Assembly: GCA_018398805.1 (NCBI GenBank)
Contig: JAGFBZ010000567.1
Coordinates: 62,001-126,000, forward strand
DNA from: Hirundichthys speculiger
Taxonomy: Eukaryota; Chordata; Actinopteri; Beloniformes; Exocoetidae
Direction: 5' to 3'
DNA length: 64,000 nt
Shown: positions 24,105 through 35,300 of the stretch, in pieces
Layout of the letters: each line of letters begins with the position of its first letter
Position numbering within the stretch: the first letter of the stretch is position 1
Translations under genes and position numbers: made by a program
Notes under the pieces: generated by a model
Databases searched by the model: none
The model's input: the letters and a program-made list of their open reading frames with translations, nothing else
What the model was told of the DNA's origin: nothing

Positions 24105-25385
24105 GAAACAAAGAATGTTCTTGTTCCATCTCCTTCTGGGACATAAAGAATGTTCTTCTTCCATGTTATTCTGAAACATAAAGAATGTTCTTCTTCTATC
24201 TTATTATCGGATATAAAGAATGTTCTTGTTCCATGTCGTTCTCAGATATATAGAAGGTTCTGTTCCATATTATTATCAGATACAAAGAATGTTCTTGTTC
24301 CAAGTCATTCAGAGACATAAAAAATGTTCTTGTTCCATGTCGTTCTGAGACATAAAGAATGTTCTTGTTCCATGTCATTCAGAGATATAAAGAATGTTCT
24401 TGTTCCATGTCATTCAGAAATATAAAGAATGTTCTTGTTCCATGTCATTCAGAGACATAAAGAATGTTCTTGTTCCATGTCATTCAGAGATATAAAGAAT
24501 GTTCTTGTTCCATGTCATTCAGAGATATAAAGAATGTTCTTGTTCCATGTCATTCAGAGACATAAAGAATGTTCTTATTCCATGTCGTTCTGAGACATAA
24601 AGAATGTTCTTGTTCCATGTCATTCAGAGACATAAAGAATGTTCTTGTTCCATGTCATTCAGATACATAAAGAATGTTCTTGTTCCATGTCATTCAGATA
24701 CATAAAGAATGTTCTTGTTCCATGTCATTCAGAGACATAAAGAATGTTCTTGTTCCATGTCATTCAGATACATAAAGAATGTTCTTGTTCCATGTCATTC
24801 AGATACATAAAGAATGTTCTTGTTCCATGTCATTCAGAGACATAAAGAATGTTCTTGTTCCATGTCATTCAGATACATAAAGAATGTTCTTGTTCCATGT
24901 CGTTCTGAGACATAAAGAATGTTCTTGTTCCATTCATTCAGATACATAAAGAATGTTCTTGTTCCATGTCATTCAGATACATAAAGAATGTTCTTGTTCC
25001 ATGTCATTCAGAGACATAAAGAATGTTCTTGTTCCATGTCATTCAGATACATAAAGAATGTTCTTGTTCCATGTCGTTCTGAGACATAAAGAATGTTCTT
25101 GTTCCATGTCATTCAGAGACATAAAGAATGTTCTTATTCCATGTCGTTCTGAGACATAAAGAATGTTCTTGTTCCATGTCATTCAGAGATATAAAGAATG
25201 TTCTTGTTCCATGTCGTTCTGAGACATAAAGAATGTTCTTGTTCCATGTCATTCAGAGATATAAAGAATGTTCTTGTTCCATGTCATTCAGAGATATAAA
25301 GAATGTTCTTGTTCCATGTCGTACTCAGATATATAGAATGTTCTTGTTCCATGTCATTCTCAGATATATAGAATGTTCTTACAAT
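24105..25385. repeat. 35-bp minisatellite (ACATAAAGAATGTTCTTGTT...)
   Basis: About 36 copies of a 35-bp unit ending CCATGTCATTCAGAG. Units vary at GAGACA/GATACA/GAGATA and CATTCA/CGTTCT. The centre is more uniform than the two edges. A further diverged unit appears alone near 26918-26990. Confidence 0.96.
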
Positions 25386-25540
25386 TTTCTGTTTCTATGT
25401 CATTTGAGATCAAATGAATGGGGGTTCCATTTGCTTGGTTGTTCCAAGCAAAATCCAAGCAAACTTTTCTGCAATTGAAAAAGCAACGTTGGCTCTGGTT
25501 TTGGATTTAAAACACTTTGATGTGTATGTTGGTGGTTGTA

Positions 25541-26004
25541 AAGTAATCCCCCTCACTTCGCGGTTAATGGGGGCTGTGACCCCCCCCGTAATAGGTGAAA
25601 ACCGCGATGTGGATGTACATGTATATGTACATACAGTATACATGTAAACGCGTATGCAAAATCTACGGAAGGTACACTCATTTTGACGATCTCTCCTCTG
25701 TGCGTAGCTGAGGAGAGCCAGAGATGGGAGATGCAGGGACGCGTGTCAGCCAATCAGCATACAGGCAACCGACGGCACAGTAATGCCCATCATAGCAGCC
25801 AATCACAGGCCTTGATATTCATTCATGGGGCCTCCCATGTCCGCTCTTGTTGCTTTCCGACACTAGTTCTTAATGTGATGGGTTTCGCTTCAGCGTCACG
25901 CGCTTCGTTTTATTTTTTTTCATTTTTTTTCGAATATTTTTTTTCTATGAATATTTTTGAAACTTCCGCGATGTACTGAGGCCGGGAAGTGTGGGGGATT
26001 ACTG
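25541..26004. mobile_element. pogo/Tigger-like MITE (464 bp)
   Basis: Left end AAGTAATCCCCCTCACTTCG and right end, read inversely, CAGTAATCCCCCACACTTCC, with TA on each side (25539-25540, 26005-26006). Interior left sequence has TTCGCGGTTAATGGG and GGTGAAAACCGCGATG, the style of pogo/Tigger-type repeats as I recall them. No transposase is seen. Confidence 0.75.
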
Positions 26005-26006
26005 TA

Positions 26007-27360
26007 CTCCAGTGGTGGGGTATGCAGACCACAATCCACTGACTTTTCTCAATTCAGTGTCTAATTCAGATGGTGATTCGTTGTTCCCTGTTCTTGCAGT
26101 CTTACTGCTTGGACCTTAGTTATATGAAGGAGTCTCGTGGTCACATGTGAGCTTGTTCCTTGTTCTCGTCTTCCATCTTTCAGATCTCTTAAATGTTTCC
26201 TTGGTGTACCGGTTACTGAAGTGGACAAGTGGGGTTGCTTGATGTCTTGATTGGAGCAGCCTTAGTTAATGTAACAGTTTTGAGAGCTATGTGCACATGC
26301 GTCCATTTTTATATTGTGGGGAGCGTACATGGTGATTAGTCAAGTATTTTCTTTGTTTGTTTTGCGGAATTCCTGTAGGATCCTGTTCTTGTCGAGGGAG
26401 TACGATGATCTGTTTGTGTTTTAATATCTGTATGTCCTATTTGTATGCTGCAGCATCATGGCAGACCTTAAAGGTGACTGGAAGACCTGGGTCCAGTTCT
26501 CCTTCCTCTATATGACTCCAGCCTTCCCACAGTGCAGTGGAGCTCTTCTTTCCCATGTTGTTGTATCTACAACAATATTAAGTTCTTGCTGGCATCCTGC
26601 AAACAATTCTGTGTACAAACACACATCCACGAGGCCAACAGCTCCAACAAAATGCCAAGAAGGAGTTACACACACACACCCTCCCTTTGTTTCATCTTAT
26701 GCCATAGAACATCCTCACCTCCACTGCTCACTCATCTGCACATGTTCACCTTCATTACTGACTCTACTGATTTCCACATATCATAGTTTTTCTGTTTGTT
26801 TTTAGTTTCATTAATGTTTGGTTAAAATAAAATCATTAATTATCGGTTTACAATATGCATATCTCCCGTTTTGGTCACGGTTTTCGAGCTGGGTCGCAAC
26901 AACATCATTTCCAGATATAAAGAATGTTCTGGTTTCACGTCTTTCTCAGATTTAAGGACTGTTCTGGTTTGATGTTGCTCTCAGATATCCTTGTGAGGAC
27001 AAGGGTTTCTGCTCTGCATGTTAATGAGAAACTCAGAAGGGTTCGGGGGTGGGGGTTGATCTGACATTCTGCTCTGCCCATATGAACAGAAATTTAAAGT
27101 CTGCGGTCAAAGACAAGAACATGTCACAATCTAGATTTTAAATGAAGCAGGGTTCACAGTTGGCATGTAAAGTGTGTTCTATTTCTGTTGTTGAACAAAT
27201 TCAACATTTTCAGCTCATGGGCACTTTTTTTTTACTTGGCAAGTAACACACTGTATTTTTCCTTTTTTGCTAGTGACCAATAGACTTAATCAAACCACCA
27301 AGGTTAGACTGCATTTATACAACATTTATACAACATTTATATATCTGAGTCCTGTCATCT
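26007..27360. other. Intergenic, one stray 35-bp satellite unit
   Basis: Mostly unremarkable. 26912-26990 contains diverged copies of the 35-bp unit (AGATATAAAGAATGTTCTGG), about 1.5 kb from the main array, beyond the pogo-like MITE. Confidence 0.5.
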
Positions 27361-27365
27361 GCAGA

Positions 27366-28200
27366 AATACTCTGATGACTCTGCAGTTGTTGGGTGTATC
27401 AGCAACGGACAAGAAGCAGAGTACAAAGAACTGATCTGTCAGTTTGTGAAATGGTGTAGTAACAATCATCTCGTATTAAATACCAGCAAAACTAAGGAGA
27501 TGATTGTCGACTTCAGGAGGAGCAAGAATCAACACAGCAGTGTTTCCATCCTGGGAAAGGAGGTGGAGGTGGTGGAGGAATACAAGTATCTTGGAGTTCA
27601 GCTTGACAACAGACTGGAGTGGAAATGCAACACAGAATACATCTACAAGAAAGGTCAGAGCAGACTCTACTTTTTAAGAAAGTTGAGATCTTTTAATGTC
27701 TGCACCAAGATGTTGCACATCTTCTATAGGTTTGTTGTTGAAAGTGCAATCAGCTTTGCAGCCATCTGCTGGGGCAGCAGCATCAGAACCAGAGACCTGA
27801 AGAGAATCAACAAACTGATCAGGAAAGCTGGATCTGTGCTGGGTGTAACTCTGGAGCCGCTGGAGCTGATTGTACAAAAAAGAATGCTGATGAAGATGAT
27901 GAAGGACTGTTCACACCCTCTCCACGACACAGTGATCAAACAACAGAGTGTGTTCAGCGAGAGGACCTCGCGAGAGGACCTCGCTGACCCTTCTTCAGGT
28001 CCGTTGCAAGACGGAAAGATACAGAAGATCATTCCTGCCAGCAGCCATCAGCCTCCACAACAAGACTTAACACCTGTTATTATATTATTATTATTATTTC
28101 TGTCTGTTTTTTATAAAAAAAAAAAAAAAAAAAAAAAAGAGAGAGAGAGAGAGAGCCCTTACTACACTGAATTTCCCTTTATGGGATAAATAAAGTATTT
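27366..28200 (+). mobile_element. LINE reverse-transcriptase C-terminal fragment with 3' end
   Basis: Opens with the catalytic YSDDSAVVGCI motif and continues in frame from 27446 through FVKWCSNNHLVLNTSKTKEM, EEYKYLGVQLDNRLEW and FYRFVVESAISFAAICWGSS to about 28070. Then follow a short (ATT)n, a run of about 20 A, (GA)n, and CCCTTTATGGGATAAATAAAG. This is a 5'-truncated non-LTR element of the CR1/L2/Rex group that keeps its 3' terminus. Upstream ORF parts are absent. Confidence 0.88.
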
Positions 28201-29250
28201 TTCATTTTCATTCATTTTCATATCGCTAGTCCAAATCCTTTTGGATCAGATTTAAGTTTATCATAATTACATAGTATGCTATGGATTATTATATATATCA
28301 TATTATATTTATGTAAGATCTGGTAGGGAGTAGACATTATTTTTTTTAAGGTGTTCATGCATAAACCTTCAATTCCATCTTTCTTTTTCATTGATTGTAT
28401 TATTTTTAAAGATGCACCAAATAGTAACCATCCACTTCATGATTAAAGATAGCAAGGAAGTACATTTTTGTTGCAGTTCCTCTACTGACTAGCAGATAGC
28501 TATTTGCTCTGCCGTTGGGTCAGACAGCGAGCCATTGCCGTCATGATTTTAGCTACCGTAGCAGCATGCATAAGTCCGGTTTCTCAGCTACCATTGTCAT
28601 GGCAACTGAGTACCTAAGTTGAGTCACCTGCTGGCGATTACCTGTTGTAGGTATAAAACAGGAAGCTTTGCCTCTGATACCACATGTGGCTTTCTGGTGA
28701 GTGCCATGCTCATATCAGCTGAAGCTTGTTGGTAGATACAGCTAACAAATGTTCTTAGGCTGCTCTTGGTTGGTATCTCAGTGCATTTCATTTTTGGGCA
28801 GAATATAAAATAATACTTTGCTGTTGGCCTGCTGTGTGGCTGTCCTTGGTCTGTAGCCCTTAGATCGATAATGGGCTACTGTATTTTCTGTTTATAAGAG
28901 AGCTATAAGCTGACCACCTGAATGTTAAGGAATGCTGCTGTTTTGTTAGATGCTGCCTTGCTGTTCTACTGCACCACACCTACCTTTATCTCAACAGGTT
29001 TGAGGCTCGAACCTTGAATGTCACACCCTCGCCATCTTCACCAGACTGGCTATCCTTCCAATACTAGCTATTCCTACATGGATTTTGTTGTATGACTGAC
29101 AGTTGGTTTGCCTAGCTTGGCACTGGCTTGACCAGTCAAGTAAGGGCAACACTGACCCCTGCTAATGGGGAACATTTTGGTTGGAGTGTGTGCTTTTATA
29201 CATCAGTTTTGTGATTGATTCTTTAGCCTTTTGTAATTGTATTTTTGTGT
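28201..29250. other. Intergenic, nothing recognised
   Basis: AT-rich sequence without a supportable gene. Confidence 0.5.
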
Positions 29251-29254
29251 TCCC

Positions 29255-30805
29255 TGCAGAGTGCTGGCTGGAGGTGAAGGAGTCTGGTTGGTGGTGGTTC
29301 ACTCGCGAACTGCATGTTGTCATTCCAGAGTATTTATAATTTTGTTGAAGGGTAGAAGGTCTTCTCCAGGTTGGAAGTCAAGTTCTGCCTCAAGTGGAGG
29401 AGTTAAGTATCTCAGGGTCTTGTTCACGAGTGATGGAAAAATGGAGCAGGAGATCAACAGCCCCATCAAGGGGAGCCAGTTGAGGTTGTTCGGGCATCTG
29501 GTTAGGATGCCCCCTGGACACCTCCCTGAAGAGATTATTTGGGCATGTCCAACTGTGAGAAGACCACGAGGCAGACCCAGGACATGCTGGAGAGATGATG
29601 GACCCGATTTTCCGCCAAACCTCCTAAAGCCGCTATTAAGGGATAGTGGGTAGCGGGAGGGGCGTTCCCCCACAAAGAACGCAATGTTCCACCTCCCTAA
29701 ACCCGCGATCTTACCTGTGCTACCTGCTGCATTATGCATGGGAGTGGTTAGGGCGTTCCACCTGTTTAACCAATCAGTGCGTCAGCAACCATTGCCTTTA
29801 AGAGCAGGTTGCGCTCCCGCTAACTGCTATGAAACGTCTTTTCATCCAGATCAGAGCAGCTCGTCTGGGACTCTGCTGCAGAGCTTCCTCCTCTTCCTCC
29901 CTCCTCCTCCTCTCCACTGATATACACATATAAATATTTTTACACAGACAATTCCTATCAGCTACCTGAAAGTCCCAGATAGTTGGGGTGTGTTAGTAGT
30001 TTCTGCTTCCTACATTTTATCTTTTAAGTTTGTTCGCTGTCACAATACAATCCACTACACAACACCCCTCACTGTCCTGTCTCTTTAAATGTCTTGTCTT
30101 TAAATGTTTCACTGCTGGTGTTTTTATAGTCCTCTGACGAAATCAGGATTTAGGATGTTAATAAAGATGTTAGAATTTCCTGCCAGAGAGAACTGGAGGA
30201 CACATTCACCCTTCACGCTCCCACAAAAAAAAGTCTGCTATGAGATTAATTTGCATATACATACATACTAGATGGTTTGGCTAGATGATGGATCCAACCC
30301 TGAATGTAAATGCAGACAAACACAAAAAAAATAACGTCTGTAAATAATACGGTGCATAATCGAGAGGTAGAGCCGTTTGTAAACATCCGCATGTGACCAG
30401 GTGGACGCACATTCATGCCATCTGGACGCGCTCTTTTACGCACCGACATGCGGGTTGCATTTTCCACAAACTCGGTATCTTGCAATCGCGGGTAGCAGGT
30501 AGCCAGTGGCCACCCGCTATCCGCAAAAGACACGCCCATTGCCACACCTACAATGTGAGTAAGGGAGTCGGCATAGCGGATAGCGGCTTTAGGGAAGCGG
30601 AAGATGCATTAGTGGTTAGCGGAGGTTCCTAAACCCACAATTTGCGGGTAGCGGCTAGCAGCTAGCGAGAGGTGTACGATCGGGGCCTATATCTCTCGGC
30701 TGGCCTGGGATTGCTTGGTATTCCCCCAGAATAGCTGGAGGAGATGGCTGTATTAGAGATTTCTGGGCTTCTTTGCTTAGGCATCTGCCCCCATGACCTA
30801 AATTT
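29255..30805 (+). mobile_element. LINE C-terminal fragment split by TIR copy 4
   Basis: 29255-29599 encodes remnants such as VKYLRVLFTSDGKMEQEI and LFGHLVRMPPGHLPEEI followed by RRPRGRPRTCWRD. After the 30687 boundary the same reading resumes as YISRLAWDCLVFPQNSWRRW-like sequence to about 30805, the usual LINE C-terminus. It is the same LINE family as the fragment at 8655-9161. Confidence 0.85.
29600..30687 (+). mobile_element. GGGCCC TIR repeat, copy 4 (1088 bp, longest)
   Basis: Begins GGACCCGATT and ends GATCGGGGCC. Flanking triplets are GAT (29597-29599) and TAT (30688-30690). The LINE reading frame expects TAT, so one base has probably changed. It includes the left block shared with copies 1-3, a ~500-bp middle missing from copy 2, and the shared right block with ATCTTGCAATCGCGGGTAGC. 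No coding capacity is seen. Confidence 0.87.
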
Positions 30806-32355
30806 GGATAAGTGAAAGTTGATGTAAAAAAATGTAAAAAAAAATAAAAATAAACAGCTCAACTGCTGAACAGCTGAGATTCCTCAAATCTTCATGAAGT
30901 GTTTCCAGTCAGAATTTACCATGCAGATCTGGCTTTTGTTTAAAGGACATTTTTTTTCCACACAAACTTTCTACATTAATGTTTTATTCATAGATTGTAA
31001 AATAATTTAAAGACCATTGTTGAAGAATTATATGAAGAGGTTTGTTGCCAGTTTCCTCATCAATGCAGTGAGTATTAAAGGAAATTGCCTCTGGGAGGAG
31101 GTTGTCTCATTGTCTGTTTCTAATCTCAGGATAATTATGTTACTCCGTTCAGGAAGCTTTAACACACATAAACACAGACGCTTCATTCACAACACAAACA
31201 CAACAGCACCAAAACCTTTAGAGATATAGTTTTATTCTGGGGTCCATATAAGGAAGACAGGACAGACAAGAAGAAAGTAAAACCAGCCTTCAGAAATGTA
31301 GTAATCATACCAAAAGACAAAGTGCTGTATTTTGTTCTTGTATGCTCAGAACAGTCTCCAGCTGACTCTGAACCTCCAAACAGATGAATTATGAATGCTC
31401 GCAAGAGAGTCGTGGCTTTTTTTTTTTTTTAACATTTATTTCTTATTTGCAATTTTCGGGTCCCAAATCTTGGGTTCACTAAATTATTCATGTATTCAAA
31501 TGAATCTGACTTTGAGCACATTTCTTCCTTTCTTCTCCTCTCTCATGAATTTAAAGTGTACCCTTCAGAGGGAAAGCAGCAAATTGCCAAGAGTATTAGT
31601 GTAAAGTAGAATAGTGTTTTCCAAAGCCGCGAGTCTGCTGTTGGACTTCCTGCTCACACATTCATTCTTGTGTTTAGGCTTTTTTCTGTCACACCGGATG
31701 TTTTAGATGGCGCCACGTCTCATTGTCATTCTGGACCAGTGCTGGCTGTCCTGTGGTTGTGTGTCACTGTCACGCCTCAGCATACCCGCTCTGGTCCATG
31801 CCCTCAGATCTGTGGAGATCCCTCTGATTGGCATGCTGCTGCTGCTGCTGCTGCTGCTGCCCGTACGCCATCAATTCATTGTCTCACATTCCATCTCTAA
31901 AATCTTCTGACACTGAAACTAAACTTCACAAATAATTTTGCACATGTTCAATTAACAAAGACAATATGTTTCTTGTTGTCTCACCAGGAGAGATATGCAC
32001 TTTTTATGTGATTATACATGAAAAAAACAGAAAGCAGCTGTGCTCATTTAAGTCTTTATTTCTGACTTAATGCACCTGGCTAAAGTCAGAGAGAGACTGA
32101 GAGACATGAATACACATATAAAATCATGGATACATCCAGTACACGTCTGCACTAACATCCTTCTTACATTATAAAGGAATCAAAGTTGGCATGTGGCCGT
32201 CTGTAGTGAAAGACTAACCACAACAGCGAGGTTTGCAAACTGAAAAATCAAAGCTGCAGTCCTGAAACAAGAAAGCAGGAAACAAAGGGACCGGTCCGCC
32301 TGATCAAACAGCATGTAGCCAGAAAGCAGTTTTTGAAGAAGTATGAAAACTTCCC
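30806..32355. other. Intergenic, (CTG)n tract, no gene seen
   Basis: Contains a pure CTG run of about eight units near 31838-31861. I found no splice-bounded coding exon here. Confidence 0.5.
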
Positions 32356-32359
32356 AGTT

Positions 32360-35300
32360 ATCATCCCACCGCTGACCTCCACCTGTCTATATAGACGTCA
32401 TCCCACTGCTGACCTCCACCTGTCTATATAGACGTCATCCCAGCGTTGACCTCCACCTGTCTATATAGACGTCATCCCACTGCTGACCTCCACCTGTCTA
32501 TATAGACGTCATCCCAGCGTTGACCTCCACCTGTCTATATAGACGTCATCCCAGCGTTGACCTCCACCTGTCTATATAGACATCATCCCAGTGTTGACCT
32601 CCACCTGTCTATATAGATGTCATCCCAGCGTTGACCTCCACCTGTCTATATAGATGTCATCCCAGCGTTGACCTCCACCTGTCTATATAGATGTCATCCC
32701 AGCGTTTACCTCCACCTGTCTATATAGATGTCATCCCAGCGTTGACCTCCACCTGTCTATATAGATATCATCCCAGCGTTGACCTCCACCCGTTTATGTA
32801 AACGTCATTCCAGCATTGACCTCCACCTGTCTATATAGACGTCATCCCAGCGTTTACCTCCACCTGTCTATATAGACGTCATCCCAGCGTTGACCTCCAC
32901 CTGTCTATATAGACGTCATCCCAAGCGTTGACCTCCACCTGTCTATATAGACGTCATCCCAGCGTTGACCTCCACCTGTCTATATAGATGTCATCCCACC
33001 GTTGACCTCCACCTGTCTATATAGATGTCATCCCAGCGTTGACCTCCACCTGTCTATATAGATGTCATCCCAGCGTTGACCTCCACCTGTCTATATAGAT
33101 ATCATCATCCCAGCGTTGACCTCCACCCGTCTTATAGTAAACGTCATCCCAGCATTGACCTCCACCTGTCTATATAGACGTCATCCCAGCGTTTACCTCC
33201 ACCTGTCTATATAGACGTCATCCCAGCGTTGACCTCCACCCGTCTATATAGATGTCATCCCAGTGTTTACCTCCACCCGTTTATGTAAACGTCATTCCAG
33301 CATTGACCTTCACCTGTCTATATAGACATCATCCCAGCGTTGACCTCCACCTGTCTATATAGACGTCATCCCAGCGTTTACCTCCACCTGTCTATATAGA
33401 TGTCATCCCAGCGTTGACCTCCACCTGTCTATATAGATGTCATCCCAGCGTTGACCTCCACCCGTTTATGTAAACGTCATTCCAGCATTGACCTCCACCT
33501 GTCTATATAGACGTCATCCCAGCGTTGACCTCCACCTGTCTATATAGACGTCATCCCAGCGTTGACCTCCACCTGTCTATATAGATGTCATCCCAGCGTT
33601 GACCTCCACCTGTTTATATAGACGTCATCCCAGCATTGACCTCCACCTGTCTATATAGACGTCATCCCAGCGTTTACCTCCACCTGTCTATATAGACGTC
33701 ATCCCAGCGTTTACCTCCACCTGTCTATATAGACGTCATCCCAGCGTTGACCTCCACCTGTCTATATAGACGTCATCCCAGCGTTGACCTCCACCTGTCT
33801 ATATAGACGTCATCCCAGCGTTGACCTCCACCCGTTTATGTAGACGTCATCCAGCATTGACCTCCACCTGTCTATATAGACGTCATCCCAGCGTTGACCT
33901 CCACCTGTCTATATAGACGTCATCCCCGCGTTGACCTCCACCTGTCTATATAGACGTCATCCCAGCGTTGACCTCCACCTGTCTATATAGACGTCATCCC
34001 AGCGTTGACCTCCACCTGTCTATATAGACGTCATCCCAGCGTTGACCTCCACCTGTCTATATAGACGTCATCCCAGCGTTGACCTCCACCTGTCTATATA
34101 GACGTCATCCCAGCGTTGACCTCCACCTGTCTATATAGACGTCATCCCAGCGTTGACCTCCACCTGTCTATATAGACGTCATCCCAGCGTTGACCTCCAC
34201 CTGTCTATATAGACGTCATCCCAGCGTTGACCTCCACCTGTCTATATAGACGTCATCCCAGCGTTTACCTCCACCTGTCTATATAGACGTCATCCCAGCG
34301 TTGACCTCCACCTGTCTATATAGACATCATCCCAGCGTTTACCTCCACCTGTCTATATAGATGTCATCCCAGCGTTGACCTCCACCTGTCTATATAGACG
34401 TCATCCCAGCGTTGACCTCCACCTGTCTATATAGATGTCATCCCAGCGTTGACCTCCACCTGTCTATATAGACGTCATCCCAGCGTTGACCTCCACCTGT
34501 CTATATAGATGTCATCCCAGCGTTGACCTCCACCTGTCTATATAGACGTCATCCCAGCGTTGACCTCCACCTGTCTATATAGACGTCATCCCAGCGTTGA
34601 CCTCCACCTGTCTATATAGACGTCATCCCAGCGTTGACCTCCACCTGTCTATATAGATTATCATCCCAGCGTTGACCTCCACCTGTCTATATAGACGTCA
34701 TCCCAGCGTTGACCTCCACCTGTCTATATAGACGTCATCCCAGCGTTGACCTCCACCTGTCTATATAGACGTCATCCCAGCGTTGACCTCCACCTGTCTA
34801 TATAGACGTCATCCCAGCGTTTACCTCCACCCGTCTATATAGACGTCATCCCAGCGTTGACCTCCACCTGTCTATATAGACGTCATCCCAGCGTTGACCT
34901 ACCCCGTCTATATAGACGTCATCCCAGCGTTGACCTCCACCTGTCTATATAGACGTCATCCCAGCGTTGACCTCCACCTGTCTATATAGACGTCATCCCA
35001 GCGTTGACCTCCACCTGTCTATATAGACGTCATCCCAGCGTTGACCTCCACCTGTCTATATAGATGTCATCCCAGCGTTGACCTCCACCTGTCTATATAG
35101 ACGTCATCCCAGCGTTGACCTCCACCTGTCTATATAGACGTCATCCCAGCGTTGACCTCCACCTGTCTATATAGACGTCATCCCAGCGTTGACCTCCACC
35201 TGTCTATATAGACGTCATCCCAGCGTTGACCTCCACCTGTCTATATAGACGTCATCCCAGCGTTGACCTCCACCTGTCTATATAGACGTCATCCCAGCGT

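Noticed and set aside
25410..25990. Short frames in 25.4-26.0 kb as genes
   Set aside because: They lie across the edge of the 35-bp array and a pogo-like MITE and contain no conserved motif.
31838..31861. CTG trinucleotide run as a coding polyglutamine, polyleucine or polyalanine tract
   Set aside because: No coding context on either strand and only about eight units.
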